Counted from the first letter of the stretch, positions 18,541 through 27,826 are shown. The stretch is DNA of 64,000 nt from Sphingobacterium sp. JB170 (GCF_900163865.1 NZ_FUKU01000059.1:62001-126000); one strand, 5' to 3'. Notes: generated by a model from the letters alone, not told the origin. Made by a program: numbers and translations.

Positions 18541-18714
18541 CGTTTTTTTATAGGCTGAATATTAATTAGTTATAATTGTATTTGCGAAAGAAAGCGTACT
18601 TTAACCACTCCAGTATTTTTGATGGATTTCCTGCGAAAGTAATTGTTGAATATTTTGGATCTTCTAATAAACCAAAGTGAACAAGTTATTTTATTGGAAG
18701 TATATCTGTCCACG

Positions 18715-19340
18715 CGAAATTAAGTTGTTGGTTGATCAACGTATTATGGAGAGCCAAGATATTGAGTGATGCGTAGCTATGGGTTGCCGGTGAATAATAA
18801 GGTGCCATTGAATGGAAGTTCCAGTTGTGGCAAAACCACCGCTGCTAAAGCAATTACGAACGCTTTGGGAAAGCGGCTGTATTTGTTGAAGCTAAGCAAT
18901 ATCGTCAGTGTACATATCGATGAAACAGGGTAAAATTTGACGTGGTTTTTGATAAACCCGCTCGCGAGTACTATACTTTTTTTAGATGAATATGACCAAT
19001 TAGGCAAAGCCGGCGCACATGCCGATACCGACGTGGGGGAGATGCGCCAGTTAGTAAATAGTCTCATTCAGTTAGTTGGTTACTTTCCTGGGAAAGGATG
19101 AATAAATTGCGCAACCAATCAACTGGAGGTTATTGACAACAGCTTTAAAGCGGCATTTTCAAGTGAATCTACATTACGAATTACCCATAAACGGACAACT
19201 AACGATATACTATGATGATCTGCTGTCTCGGTTTCCCGGATCTATTAGGGATGTTGATCGTAAGTATTATTATATCGTACGCCCAAGCAAAAGATCAGGC
19301 TTATCACGCGTTGAAGTTTAGAATCCTAGAACAGGTTTAA
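18715..19340 (+). pseudogene. Decayed AAA+ ATPase gene with multiple frameshifts
   Basis: No intact ORF exists, but successive frames give an ordered AAA+ domain. Walker A GSSSCGKTTAAKAI starts near 18813 (frame from the ATG at 18769). Then come KFDVVFDKPAREY at about 18933, Walker B TILFLDEYDQLGKA from 18970, the acidic DTDVGEMRQLVNSLIQL, and ATNQLEVID (sensor 1) after a TGA at 19099. LHYELPINGQLTIYYDDLL follows from the frame at 19133, then SYAQAKDQAYHALK up to a TAA at 19338. At least four frame changes and two nonsense codons (18931, 19099) are needed. The pattern resembles AAA ATPases that are often paired with an S8 subtilase. No subtilase partner is present. The 5' end is uncertain. 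Confidence 0.8.
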
Positions 19341-19348
19341 TAAAAAAT

Positions 19349-19378
19349 AAAAGGCAGCACTCTCGAATTGCCTTTTTG
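19349..19378. terminator. Intrinsic terminator at the metQ 3' end (bidirectional)
   Basis: AAAAGGCA (19349-19356) pairs with TGCCTTTT (19369-19376). A T tract follows on both strands. It closes the metNIQ transcript. Confidence 0.75.
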
Positions 19379-19399
19379 TTTTGCTTTACCTTTTCGAGC

Positions 19400-20206
19400 T
19401 TACCACCCCCGGATAGCACCACCTTTAAATACTTTTTCAGCCACAACATCGACTTGTTCAGACTGGTATGCTTTGGTAAAATCGAGTACCTTTTTATCGT
19501 TTTTGTTGTCTTGGCGACTAACTATAATGTTGACATACGGAGAGCTAGAGTTTTCCACGATGATACCGTCCTGCTTAGCCGTCAGGTTATGGGAGGCAGC
19601 AAAATTGTTATTGATGATCGCCATCGAGACGGTGGCGTCATCAAGCGTTCTTGGAAGCTGTGGTGCTTCTAGTTCCAGTATGTTAAGGTCTAATTTGTTT
19701 TCAATGATATCTTGTTTAGTGGCCAACAGTCCAACATCTTCTTTTAATTTAATAAGTCCTGATTGTTGAAGGAGCAATAATGCACGACCTAAATTTGTTG
19801 GATCGTTTGGAATAACTACTGTGTTCTCGTTTTTGAGTTCGCTGATCGCTTTTATTTTCTTGGAGTAACCAGCCATTGGGTAAACGAAGGTATTTCCTAC
19901 GATTGCAAAATCATACCCGCGGTTCTCGGATTGTCCATCAAGGTACGGTTTGGTTTGGAAAACATTTATGTCGATGTCTTTTTGTTGAAGCGCTTCATTA
20001 GGCATCACGTAGTCGTTGAAAGTGATCAACTCAACCTCCAGGTTAAATTTTTCTTTTGCAACTTTTTTAGCTTCTTCAGCAAGTTTCAATTCCGGTCCGG
20101 CCTGTACGCCAACGCGTAATACGGACGAATCGGTCTGAGAGCCGCACGACCAAAGTAATGGGAATAGAAGGAGGCTCAAAAAGGCTGATTTAAGTTTTAT
20201 GTACAT
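19400..20206 (-). CDS. metQ: D/L-methionine-binding lipoprotein of the Met ABC importer
   Basis: NlpA/MetQ family substrate-binding protein, 268 aa. The lipoprotein signal has the lipobox LLWSCGS. Family segments VGVQAGPELKLAEEAKKVAKEKFNLEVELITFNDY, NVFQTKPYLDGQ, and the hinge-region PNDPTNLGRALLLLQQSGLIKLK are recognisable. It delivers methionine to MetNI. It is the third gene in metN-metI-metQ on the minus strand, 44 bases after metI. Confidence 0.95.
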   Translation of the reverse strand: MYIKLKSAFLSLLLFPLLWSCGSQTDSSVLRVGVQAGPELKLAEEAKKVAKEKFNLEVELITFNDYVMPNEALQQKDIDINVFQTKPYLDGQSENRGYDFAIVGNTFVYPMAGYSKKIKAISELKNENTVVIPNDPTNLGRALLLLQQSGLIKLKEDVGLLATKQDIIENKLDLNILELEAPQLPRTLDDATVSMAIINNNFAASHNLTAKQDGIIVENSSSPYVNIIVSRQDNKNDKKVLDFTKAYQSEQVDVVAEKVFKGGAIRGW

Positions 20207-20250
20207 GTTTTTTATATTAATTGGTATAATATGTGAATTTAATGAAACGT

Positions 20251-20904
20251 TTACCTGTGGTTTACCGCTGTTGAAAGTCGATCGCCCAGAAACTGGATCC
20301 CAAAGACTATAAGCACGAGGAGCACCAGTACAATATTCATAATTAATGCGTCGTAGCCTACGTAGCCGTATTGATAGCCGATGTGGCCAAGTCCGCCTGC
20401 ACCGACGGCCCCACCCATGGCAGAGTATCCCACCAAGGTGATCAGAGTAAGGGAAGCACTATTTATCAATGCAGGAAGCGATTCAGGGATTAAAACTTTA
20501 CGAACTATTTGCATCGTCGAAGCACCCATTGATCGAGCGGCCTCTATTATGCCGTAGGGAATCTCCAACAAACAATTCTCAACGAGGCGGGCAACGAAGG
20601 GTGCTGCACCGATACTCAACGGAACGATGGCTGCTTTCATCCCAATTGATGTGCCTACTAACGCGCGTGTAAATGGAATCATCCATACAATTAATATGAT
20701 AAAGGGGATCGAACGAAATACGTTTACAAAAAATGCAATAATCCGATTGGCCGATTTATTTTCAAGCAATTGCCGCTCCCGCGTTAGGAATAATACAATT
20801 CCTAGAGGAAGCCCAATCACAAAGCTGAAAAGCCCCGAAGTAAAAGTCATCACCAGTGTCTCCCATGTGCCCTTGGCTAATAACCAAACTGTCGTCTCTG
20901 TCAT
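20251..20904 (-). CDS. metI: Methionine ABC transporter permease
   Basis: A 217-aa inner-membrane permease with five hydrophobic helices. The coupling-loop EAA motif is EAARSMGASTMQIVRKVLIPESLPAL. The N terminus LAKGTWETLVMTFTSGLFSFVIGLPLG is typical of MetI. It lies 10 bases after metN and 44 before metQ. Confidence 0.95.
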   Translation of the reverse strand: MTETTVWLLAKGTWETLVMTFTSGLFSFVIGLPLGIVLFLTRERQLLENKSANRIIAFFVNVFRSIPFIILIVWMIPFTRALVGTSIGMKAAIVPLSIGAAPFVARLVENCLLEIPYGIIEAARSMGASTMQIVRKVLIPESLPALINSASLTLITLVGYSAMGGAVGAGGLGHIGYQYGYVGYDALIMNIVLVLLVLIVFGIQFLGDRLSTAVNHR

Positions 20905-20914
20905 TTTAATTCTG

Positions 20915-21661
20915 TTAATCTACAATAAGTGATGGGTTTAATAGTTCTTTGGTGACCGGGGATTTCGGCGCGGAGAATACGTCACTTGTATTACCTTCTT
21001 CCACGACGATTCCATCGGATATCACCGCTACCCGATTACTGACGGCACGGATTACCTCCATTTGGTGCGTAATGAGTACGATGGTAATGTTGAGTTGCGT
21101 ATTAATTCGTTTTAATAGCGATAGAATTGAGCGTGTCGTTTGCGGATCTAACGCGCTCGTTGACTCATCACAGAGTAAAATCTCCGGATCTGATGCGAGC
21201 GCTCTGGCGATGGCGACGCGTTGTTTTTGTCCTCCGGAGAGTGCCGCGGGATAGTCCCCCGATTTTTCCTCCAAATCAATTAGATCCAGGAGCGTGTCGG
21301 TTTTTTCTTTAATTGTTTCTTCACTTAATCCAGCAAGCTGAAGCGGAAATGCTATATTTTGGAAAACTGTAGCCGAAGAGAGTAAATTAAAATGTTGGAA
21401 GATCATTCCTATCTTTCGCCGAATCGGCATCAATTCATTTTCCGAGAGATTCTCGATCGACTTATGGTTTATAATTACTCTTCCCGAAGTTGGCCGCTCA
21501 AGCATATTAATCGTACGGACTAACGTGCTTTTCCCCGAGCCAGAATAGCCGATAATACCGTATATGTCGCCTTTTTTTATATCTAATGTGACATTTTTTA
21601 AAGCATGAATTTGCTTATGCTTTTTATAAAATATTTTATTTACTTGCTCTAATTTGATCAT
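20915..21661 (-). CDS. metN: Methionine ABC transporter ATPase lacking the NIL regulatory domain
   Basis: ABC ATPase with Walker A GYSGSGKST, signature LSGGQKQRVAIARAL, Walker B ILLCDESTSALDP and the H-loop LITHQME. The gene ends at 248 aa, after the nucleotide-binding domain. The classical MetN has about 340 aa, with a C-terminal NIL (ACT-like) domain that binds methionine and shuts the transporter. That domain is missing and no downstream fragment of it is present, so trans-inhibition by methionine is probably absent. A -7 box lies at 21733-21740. Confidence 0.94.
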   Translation of the reverse strand: MIKLEQVNKIFYKKHKQIHALKNVTLDIKKGDIYGIIGYSGSGKSTLVRTINMLERPTSGRVIINHKSIENLSENELMPIRRKIGMIFQHFNLLSSATVFQNIAFPLQLAGLSEETIKEKTDTLLDLIDLEEKSGDYPAALSGGQKQRVAIARALASDPEILLCDESTSALDPQTTRSILSLLKRINTQLNITIVLITHQMEVIRAVSNRVAVISDGIVVEEGNTSDVFSAPKSPVTKELLNPSLIVD

Positions 21662-21732
21662 AAAATTTAGTCGTCAAACCGTCCTGACAATTCACTACAA
21701 ATGTGATATAGAAAGGTGAAAAAAATGCCCTG

Positions 21733-21740
21733 CAAAGATA
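21733..21740 (-). promoter_or_regulatory. Bacteroidota -7 box (TATCTTTG) for metNIQ
   Basis: TATCTTTG on the minus strand, 72 bases upstream of metN, matches TAnnTTTG. No convincing -33 is seen. The leader (21662-21732) is ~70 bases and has no secure SAM riboswitch. Confidence 0.6.
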
Positions 21741-21915
21741 GCTTTTTTTTTGAATATTCATTTTAGTCTATATGGTTGGTCGTATATACATTAACCTACT
21801 GTGCAGCATGAAATTCTTTCATTTGCGGAATTGCGATCCCTTGAATTCAACGCCGAAACAAGATATACAATTTGTATTCTGTTTTGAATTAGATATCTTC
21901 GACTTAAAATACAAA

Positions 21916-22782
21916 ATGATGGGAATATTTGATTTGTTCAAAAAGAAACAAAAAGAGGATCACGAAGACCGTGAAGCGATCGTCCAGCAGCAAACGAGTA
22001 AACCAGCTTCGATAGGATCTGTTGACGGAATTAAAGTGCGGACTGAAAATACTTCTGAACGAAAAACGGAGGCCTTTTCCGAAGAGTACGAGGGGGATCT
22101 TGGACATACCGCGATCATAAAATCTTTGTTAGATACGTCGAAAGAGAATAGAGATGACGAATGGGTGATCCGGTTTTTATCACATGTGGCAACAGCGAGT
22201 TTTGTATCTGCGGCCCCCCAAGTAATACAAGGTCCAGATAAGTTCCCTTATTTTCAGATTTTCATTCCGGAACCTAGCGTTAGTTTTCAATGCTATGTTA
22301 TTGAGAAGATGATTGACGATTTTCTTCTTGAAAATGGATTTGGGGTTGCGTTGGAACCCAAAGGTAATGACGTTGAATGGGTACTGACTTATGGTGATTT
22401 ATTGCATTATTCGGTGCATAAAACTTTTGCCTATCCAGTTAACCATGGGTTTGTTAAATCAGGTTCAGAAAACGAGGTACTTGACGTAAAAGAGCAAGTG
22501 CTTGTGGGCAGCCCGTCTGAATCAATTTTACCTACCCGTGCGCGTCACGTTATCAAGAGCTTCCTTCAAGCTCAGGGTGTTGCGGACCCAAAAGTGTGCC
22601 TGATAAACCGTCAGGAAGCTGATAAGGGGCAACATCTGGTTTTTAATATTGTGCCATGGCAATTTAAAAATGAAGCACATTATCAATCGATTCTTCGTGC
22701 GCTTGGTTGGTTTTTACCGGGATATTATTCCTTTATTGGGATGAAAGAGGAATTGTTCAAAGATGATTTCTTATCATTATAA
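21916..22782 (+). CDS. Hypothetical protein of unknown family
   Basis: I do not recognise this family. From the tandem ATG codons at 21916/21919 it is 289 aa; the frame is open upstream to 21772, but that part looks non-coding. It starts MGIFDLFKKK, then a charged, low-complexity linker (residues ~10-60). A globular part follows, with WVIRFLSHVATASFVSA, a strand-rich FPYFQIFIPEPSVSFQCYVIEKMIDDFLLENGFGVAL region and a C-terminal half ending in LRALGWFLPGYYSF. There is no signal peptide or membrane helix. It is transcribed alone. Confidence 0.75.
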   Translation: MMGIFDLFKKKQKEDHEDREAIVQQQTSKPASIGSVDGIKVRTENTSERKTEAFSEEYEGDLGHTAIIKSLLDTSKENRDDEWVIRFLSHVATASFVSAAPQVIQGPDKFPYFQIFIPEPSVSFQCYVIEKMIDDFLLENGFGVALEPKGNDVEWVLTYGDLLHYSVHKTFAYPVNHGFVKSGSENEVLDVKEQVLVGSPSESILPTRARHVIKSFLQAQGVADPKVCLINRQEADKGQHLVFNIVPWQFKNEAHYQSILRALGWFLPGYYSFIGMKEELFKDDFLSL

Positions 22783-22907
22783 TGTAGGCAACATCTACCG
22801 ATTCTATCGACTGTTTGAATAACCTAGCGATAAGTGATGGGTTTAATTAAACAAAACGCTTCGTTTGGTTGTTGTAACTATGAAGAGATACGATAATTTC
22901 AAACGTT

Positions 22908-23153
22908 ATGATGAGTTTTGTTAGGCTTAGTCGCGAAGTATTGGTGGAACTTAGAACCAGAGGGTACAACGCGTTACGGAGTTGTAACCCAGAGACTAAT
23001 AGTGACCCCTCCTGGGTGCCAGATTCAGTAGATAAGAAGTTTGTCGAATTCTCGTATATTAAAATTGGCAGACACGAGTTCATGCTTATCGAGGATGCCT
23101 TAGTGAATTACAATGAAATGGATTTTAAAGGAATGGTATTCCTGGATCAGTGA
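22908..23153 (+). CDS. Small hypothetical protein
   Basis: An 81-aa ORF from tandem ATG codons. It shows a plausible amphipathic N-terminal helix (LSREVLVELRTRGYNAL), a Pro/Asp-rich middle and a strand-rich end (IKIGRHEFMLIEDALVNYNEMDFKG). No family is recognised, and it has no partner gene. I keep it because it fills the gap between well-supported genes and has normal amino-acid composition. Confidence 0.5.
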   Translation: MMSFVRLSREVLVELRTRGYNALRSCNPETNSDPSWVPDSVDKKFVEFSYIKIGRHEFMLIEDALVNYNEMDFKGMVFLDQ

Positions 23154-23179
23154 TTTTTGAGGGCATTTTGCATTGCCAA

Positions 23180-23746
23180 CTAATTCATATTTGGAGATTT
23201 TGGGAAATTGGCTACATGCGCATATTTGGGTCCCAAACTTATAATTGCTTGTTTCCACAAATCTTCTCCATCTTGTAAAAGTAAGAGCTCCGTTGGAAAC
23301 TTGCTATGCACTGCCCAACTGTTGTCGTTGATCTCATTTTCTAACTGGTTGATATTCCATCCTGCATAGCCCAAAAAGAACTTAATATCGGCGGAGGTAA
23401 TTAGGTTATTATTAATCAAAAATATGACCTGATCAAAATCTCCACCGAAGTGGATGTCGTTAACAAGCTGTAAGCTATTCTCAATCTGATTAGGAATTTT
23501 ATGAATAAAAAACAGTGCTTCATTATTTACCGGGCCGCCAATATATACAGGGTAATCATCCGACTCAATTTCAGAAATCACGTCCGATAGCAATAAGTTG
23601 GAGCGGTGATTCAGAACAAGTCCCATAGTGCCTTCCTCAATATCATGCTCGCAGAGTAAAATTACCGATCTGTCGAAGTTAAAGTCTAACATAAATGGTT
23701 CTGCAAGTAGGATGCTCCCTTTTTGAGGTGTAGTTGTATTGAACAT
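23180..23746 (-). CDS. yqgE: YqgE/AlgH family protein
   Basis: A 188-aa member of the UPF0301 (AlgH) family. It has the conserved GSILLAEPFMLDFNFDRSVILLCEH opening, then GTMGLVLNH, PVYIGGPVNNEALFFIHK and the FFLGYAGWNINQLENEI block. The biochemical role is unknown. In Pseudomonas AlgH affects alginate and virulence gene expression. It stands alone, convergent to the small ORF at 22908. Confidence 0.93.
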   Translation of the reverse strand: MFNTTTPQKGSILLAEPFMLDFNFDRSVILLCEHDIEEGTMGLVLNHRSNLLLSDVISEIESDDYPVYIGGPVNNEALFFIHKIPNQIENSLQLVNDIHFGGDFDQVIFLINNNLITSADIKFFLGYAGWNINQLENEINDNSWAVHSKFPTELLLLQDGEDLWKQAIISLGPKYAHVANFPKSPNMN

Positions 23747-23894
23747 ATCTGTTGGACTGCTAAAAATGCCTAAACGTTGTATTTAAGGTTTAATATAAGG
23801 TTTTTTGTAGAGAATCACAATTTTTTCCTTTTACCGTCCTGCGAATGCGGTACGTTTTGATTAAGTTTGCTCTTTGTATCAACTGACTTGAATC

Positions 23895-24548
23895 ATGTCT
23901 ATTATTCATAAAGATATTGCCGCTATCCGAGAAGATTATAGCAAATTCCACCTTGAAGAGAAAGACGTCGCAGCGAACCCCATCGAGCAATTTCAGTGCT
24001 GGTTTGACCAATCCGTACGTTCACAGGTGATGGAACCTAATGCGATGGTTCTTTCCACAATTGGCGAAGGTCATTTTCCTTCCTCGAGGGTTGTGCTATT
24101 AAAAGATATCAAATCGAATGGTTTTAGTTTTTTTACAAACTATGATAGCAGAAAGGGACGAGCGATTGCAAATTGTGATCGGGTTAGCTTGTTGTTCTTT
24201 TGGCCAGAATTGCAGCGACAGGTACGTATTGAAGGTCGCGCTGAAAAACTACCTGCTGAAGACTCGGACGAGTATTTTGCTTCGCGTCCAAAAGCTAGTC
24301 AATTGGGGGCATTAGCTTCGCCCCAAAGTTCGATAATTGACGATAGAAATTTTTTACAAACGCGTGTTGATTCCTTGGAGAACAAATACGCGTTGAACGA
24401 TGAGGTCCCTCGGCCAGCGTATTGGGGCGGTTATCTTGTGAAACCTGTTCGTATGGAGTTTTGGCAAGGAAGAAGCAGCCGTTTACACGACAGAGTGGAA
24501 TATGTTAACCGTGGGGGGGATTGGGAAATTCATCGTTTGGCACCTTAA
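23895..24548 (+). CDS. pdxH: Pyridoxamine/pyridoxine 5'-phosphate oxidase
   Basis: FMN enzyme that makes pyridoxal 5'-phosphate. The 217 aa are full length. The FMN and substrate motifs are seen as SSRVVLLKDI, SRKGRAIANC, FFWPELQRQVRIEGRAEKL and SRPKASQLGALASPQSS. The C-terminal dimerisation signature is RPAYWGGYLVKPVRMEFWQGRSSRLHDR. nuoC begins only 4 bases after the stop, so PLP synthesis and part of complex I appear to be co-transcribed. This neighbourhood has no obvious functional logic. Confidence 0.96.
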   Translation: MSIIHKDIAAIREDYSKFHLEEKDVAANPIEQFQCWFDQSVRSQVMEPNAMVLSTIGEGHFPSSRVVLLKDIKSNGFSFFTNYDSRKGRAIANCDRVSLLFFWPELQRQVRIEGRAEKLPAEDSDEYFASRPKASQLGALASPQSSIIDDRNFLQTRVDSLENKYALNDEVPRPAYWGGYLVKPVRMEFWQGRSSRLHDRVEYVNRGGDWEIHRLAP

Positions 24549-24552
24549 CAGT

Positions 24553-25044
24553 ATGATTGGAGAATTAAAAGAACACATTATTAATACTTTTGGACCCGAG
24601 GCGTTTGTGCGCGTTGAAGAATCCTCTTTGCAACCAATTTTTGTGCTGAAAGTCGATTTTATCGTGGATATTTGTATGTTTTTGAGAGATACGGAGGAAT
24701 ATTATTTCGATTTTCTATCTAATATTTCCGCTGTCGATTATTTTCCAGAAAACAAGTTTACAGTAGTATACCACTTAGCGTCGATACCTTATCAAAAGCA
24801 ATTGGTTCTGAAAGTGGAATTAACGAATGAACGAAAAGATGATAATTTACCGGAAGTACCTTCGGTGAGTTCGGTTTGGCGGACTGCAGAATGGCATGAG
24901 CGAGAAGCATATGATTTGATGGGTATTTTTTTTACCGGTCATCCTGACTTGCGACGAATTTTGCTGCCAGACGATTGGGAAGGCTATCCGTTGAGAAAAG
25001 ATTATAAGGATCCGGAAAGCTATCATGGTATATCAATTAAATAA
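24553..25044 (+). CDS. nuoC: NADH-quinone oxidoreductase subunit C
   Basis: The 30-kDa subunit of the peripheral arm of complex I, here 163 aa. Conserved parts are YFDFLSNISAVDYFP, SVWRTAEWHEREAYDLMGIFFTGHPDLRRILLPDDWEGYPLRKDY. I start it at the ATG at 24553, 4 bases after pdxH; the longer frame from 24502 lies inside pdxH. It is followed by nuoD 6 bases later. No nuoA, nuoB or nuoE-N is found in the window. Confidence 0.95.
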   Translation: MIGELKEHIINTFGPEAFVRVEESSLQPIFVLKVDFIVDICMFLRDTEEYYFDFLSNISAVDYFPENKFTVVYHLASIPYQKQLVLKVELTNERKDDNLPEVPSVSSVWRTAEWHEREAYDLMGIFFTGHPDLRRILLPDDWEGYPLRKDYKDPESYHGISIK

Positions 25045-25050
25045 TTTTTC

Positions 25051-26241
25051 ATGCGTAAATATACAGAGGCCCTCGAACGATATAAAGATAAAATAGCGGG
25101 GATAGACGCTCAGGAAATGGTGATAAACCTCGGTCCGCAGCACCCCTCAACCCATGGCGTACTAAGGCTGGAACTGGTCACCGACGGTGAGCTGGTGAAA
25201 GAAATTATTCCACATATGGGATATCTTCATCGGTGTTTTGATAAGCATGCGGAGTCGATGAATTACGGCAAATCAATTCCTTTTACCGATAGGCTTGATT
25301 ACTTGTCATCGATGAACAATAGTCACGCCTTTGTGATGGGCGTGGAGCGGATGCTCGGAATTGATAATGACTTGCCAAAGCGCATAGAATATATACGCGT
25401 GTTGGTATGTGAACTTAACCGTATCGCTTCCCATTTGATTGCCATCGGGACATACGGAATCGATATCGGTGCATTTACGCCATTCATGTGGTGCTTTCGT
25501 GATAGAGAGCATATAATGAATATGTTGGAATGGGCATCTGGCTCTCGAATGCTCTATAATTATATATGGGTGGGCGGTTTGTTTTATGATTTGCCTGTCG
25601 GGTTTGAGGAGCGTTGCAATGATTTTGTCAAGTATTTTAAGCCTAAGCTTGTTGAACTTGATGATTTACTTTCTAACAACCAAATTTTTATTTCACGGAC
25701 GGCAAATATCGGTGCACTTCCGGCAGATGTGGCAATAAATTACGGCTGCAGCGGGCCAATGTTACGCGCGTCGGGTATTAAATGGGACTTACGCCGTGTA
25801 GACGGATATTCGGTATACCCAGAGTTGGATTTTGAAATACCAATCGGCAAGGGGGAGATGGGAATTGTGGGCGACTGTTGGGATCGCTATAAGGTTCGGG
25901 TAGATGAAGTAAAAGAATCCGTGAAAATTATTGAGCAATGTACACGACGATTGTTGTCTGACTTTAAACGTACGCCTGATTTTGACCCAAGGGGGCGTGT
26001 TCCAAAGAAGGTGAATTTAAAATCACAAGAATATTACATTCGTGCAGAAAACCCCAAAGGTGAACTGGGGTTTCACTTTGTGACGCAAGAAAAAACGGAT
26101 ATCCCCAAGCGTGTAAAAGCCAGAGGCCCAAGTTTTAATAATCTTTCTGTTTTGCCTGTGTTAGGAAAAGGACAGTTGATCACGGACTTAATTGCGATAC
26201 TGGGGTCGATTGATATTGTGCTTGGTGAGGTCGATAGATAG
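25051..26241 (+). CDS. nuoD: NADH-quinone oxidoreductase subunit D
   Basis: The 49-kDa subunit that forms the quinone pocket with NuoB. The 396 aa begin with [25 protein letters not shown], then [14 protein letters not shown] with the quinone-pocket His, [13 protein letters not shown], and end with [14 protein letters not shown], the classical C terminus. It is complete. It follows nuoC by 6 bases. The transcript probably ends at the hairpin near 26341-26376. The other complex I genes must lie elsewhere. Confidence 0.96.
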   Translation: MRKYTEALERYKDKIAGIDAQEMVINLGPQHPSTHGVLRLELVTDGELVKEIIPHMGYLHRCFDKHAESMNYGKSIPFTDRLDYLSSMNNSHAFVMGVERMLGIDNDLPKRIEYIRVLVCELNRIASHLIAIGTYGIDIGAFTPFMWCFRDREHIMNMLEWASGSRMLYNYIWVGGLFYDLPVGFEERCNDFVKYFKPKLVELDDLLSNNQIFISRTANIGALPADVAINYGCSGPMLRASGIKWDLRRVDGYSVYPELDFEIPIGKGEMGIVGDCWDRYKVRVDEVKESVKIIEQCTRRLLSDFKRTPDFDPRGRVPKKVNLKSQEYYIRAENPKGELGFHFVTQEKTDIPKRVKARGPSFNNLSVLPVLGKGQLITDLIAILGSIDIVLGEVDR

Positions 26242-26340
26242 TAACAATATGCATGAAGGTGCATATATCTATTGTGGTTCCTTTGCCAAAAGATTAAATT
26301 TGTGATCTCATAATTTAAGTTTATAATTGGTTAATAGAGA

Positions 26341-26376
26341 AGCTCGCAGTCGCCCGATTGCGGGCTTTTTCTTTTA
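26341..26376 (+). terminator. Intrinsic terminator after nuoD
   Basis: GCCCG-ATTG-CGGGC (26352-26365) is nested in AGCTCGCA/TGCGGGCT and is followed by TTTTTCTTTT. It is about 100 bases past nuoD. The remainder of 26242-26483 shows nothing else. Confidence 0.75.
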
Positions 26377-26483
26377 TGTTTTGGTGGCATGTTTGTAGTT
26401 TATTCGTAAATTCGTTTGAATAACAAGCTACTAAAAGAAATAGGATCAATCAACGCACTTTAACTATTAAATTTCTAATATAA

Positions 26484-27821
26484 ATGTCATCAATACTTAT
26501 CAAGTCTGCAACAATTGTCAACGAAGGGAATACTTTTATAGCAGATGTATACGTGAACCAGGGCCGAATAGAAATGATTGCCGATGAAATTAATCATCCC
26601 GCCGATCAGTTCATCGATGCAACCGGATTGCATCTACTTCCGGGGTTAATTGATGACCAAGTACACTTTCGTGAGCCAGGCTTGACACACAAGGCAGATA
26701 TTTGGCACGAAAGCCGTGCTGCGGTAGCTGGAGGGACAACCTCATTTATGGAAATGCCTAATACTGTTCCCAATACACTTACGCAGCGTCTTTTAGAAGA
26801 TAAGTACGAAACTGCTTCGGAGTGCTCTTTAGCAAATTACTCCTTTTATATGGGCGCAGCGAACGATAATCTTGCGGAGGTTCTCAAAACAAATCCACGC
26901 GAAGTTTGTGGTATAAAGATCTTTATGGGCTCTTCAACTGGAAACATGCTGGTGGATAACGCACAGACTTTAGAAGCTATCTTCTCCGAAGCGCCGACAT
27001 TGATTGCCGTTCATTGTGAAGATGAAGCGACCGTACAACATAATCTTAATACCTATATTGAAAAATATGGTGAAGAAGGTCTAACTGCACAGATGCATCC
27101 ATTAATTCGTTCCGCTGAGGCCTGCTATCTTTCTTCTTCAAAAGCGGTCGAATTAGCGAAAAAGCATAATACACGATTACATATCCTTCATATCTCGACG
27201 GCGATAGAGACCAGCCTTTTTGATAGTACGCTTCCTCTTTCTGAAAAACGTATTACGGCAGAAGCGTGTATACACCACTTGTGGTTTTCCGATGCAGACT
27301 ATCCACAAAAAGGAAATTTCATTAAGTGGAATCCTGCGGTCAAAAGTTCGGCCGACCGGGACGCAATTTTAGAAGCTGTATTAAATGGTACGATCGACGT
27401 AATTGCAACGGATCATGCACCACATACGCTGGCAGAGAAAGAACAGCCGTATGCGAAGGCTCCTTCGGGCGGACCGTTAATTCAGCATGCGTTGCAGGCT
27501 TTACTAGATATGGTGAAACAGGGGAAGTTAACCATAGAAGAATTGGTTATGAAAACCGCGCACAACACCGCTACATTGTTTGAGATTGAGAGCAGGGGAT
27601 TTATCCGTGAAGGATATTGGGCAGATCTTGTGCTTGTGGATTTAAATAAACCATACACGGTCACCCAAGAGAATATACTTTCTAAATGTGGTTGGTCACC
27701 CTTTTTGGGCCACCAATTTTCATCAAGCATTACACATACTTTGGTTTCCGGAAATATTGCTTATAGTGGCGGCGAAATTATCGAAACCGGCACCGGACAC
27801 CGTATCTTATTTAATCGGTAA
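26484..27821 (+). CDS. pyrC: Dihydroorotase (class I)
   Basis: Cyclises N-carbamoyl-aspartate to dihydroorotate in pyrimidine synthesis. The 445 aa have the amidohydrolase metal site DQVHFREPG (HxR type), GGTTSFMEMPNT, the catalytic Asp region VIATDHAPH, and the C-terminal LVDLNKPYTV. The residue before the VHFREPG is DDQ, where many family members have DxH; the second metal-binding His of the classical HxH is therefore Gln-Val-His here, a form I have seen described for Bacteroidota-type sequences. It is followed by an LD-carboxypeptidase gene 5 bases later. Confidence 0.93.
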   Translation: MSSILIKSATIVNEGNTFIADVYVNQGRIEMIADEINHPADQFIDATGLHLLPGLIDDQVHFREPGLTHKADIWHESRAAVAGGTTSFMEMPNTVPNTLTQRLLEDKYETASECSLANYSFYMGAANDNLAEVLKTNPREVCGIKIFMGSSTGNMLVDNAQTLEAIFSEAPTLIAVHCEDEATVQHNLNTYIEKYGEEGLTAQMHPLIRSAEACYLSSSKAVELAKKHNTRLHILHISTAIETSLFDSTLPLSEKRITAEACIHHLWFSDADYPQKGNFIKWNPAVKSSADRDAILEAVLNGTIDVIATDHAPHTLAEKEQPYAKAPSGGPLIQHALQALLDMVKQGKLTIEELVMKTAHNTATLFEIESRGFIREGYWADLVLVDLNKPYTVTQENILSKCGWSPFLGHQFSSSITHTLVSGNIAYSGGEIIETGTGHRILFNR

Positions 27822-27826
27822 GGGGA

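Noticed and set aside
18777..19067. 96-aa minus-strand frame
   Set aside because: It overlaps the AAA+ pseudogene in antisense; the plus-strand fragments have true motifs.
21662..21732. Possible SAM riboswitch in the metNIQ leader
   Set aside because: The 70-base leader has a weak GTC...GAC repeat but no recognisable SAM-I or SAM-II core; it is too short for SAM-I.
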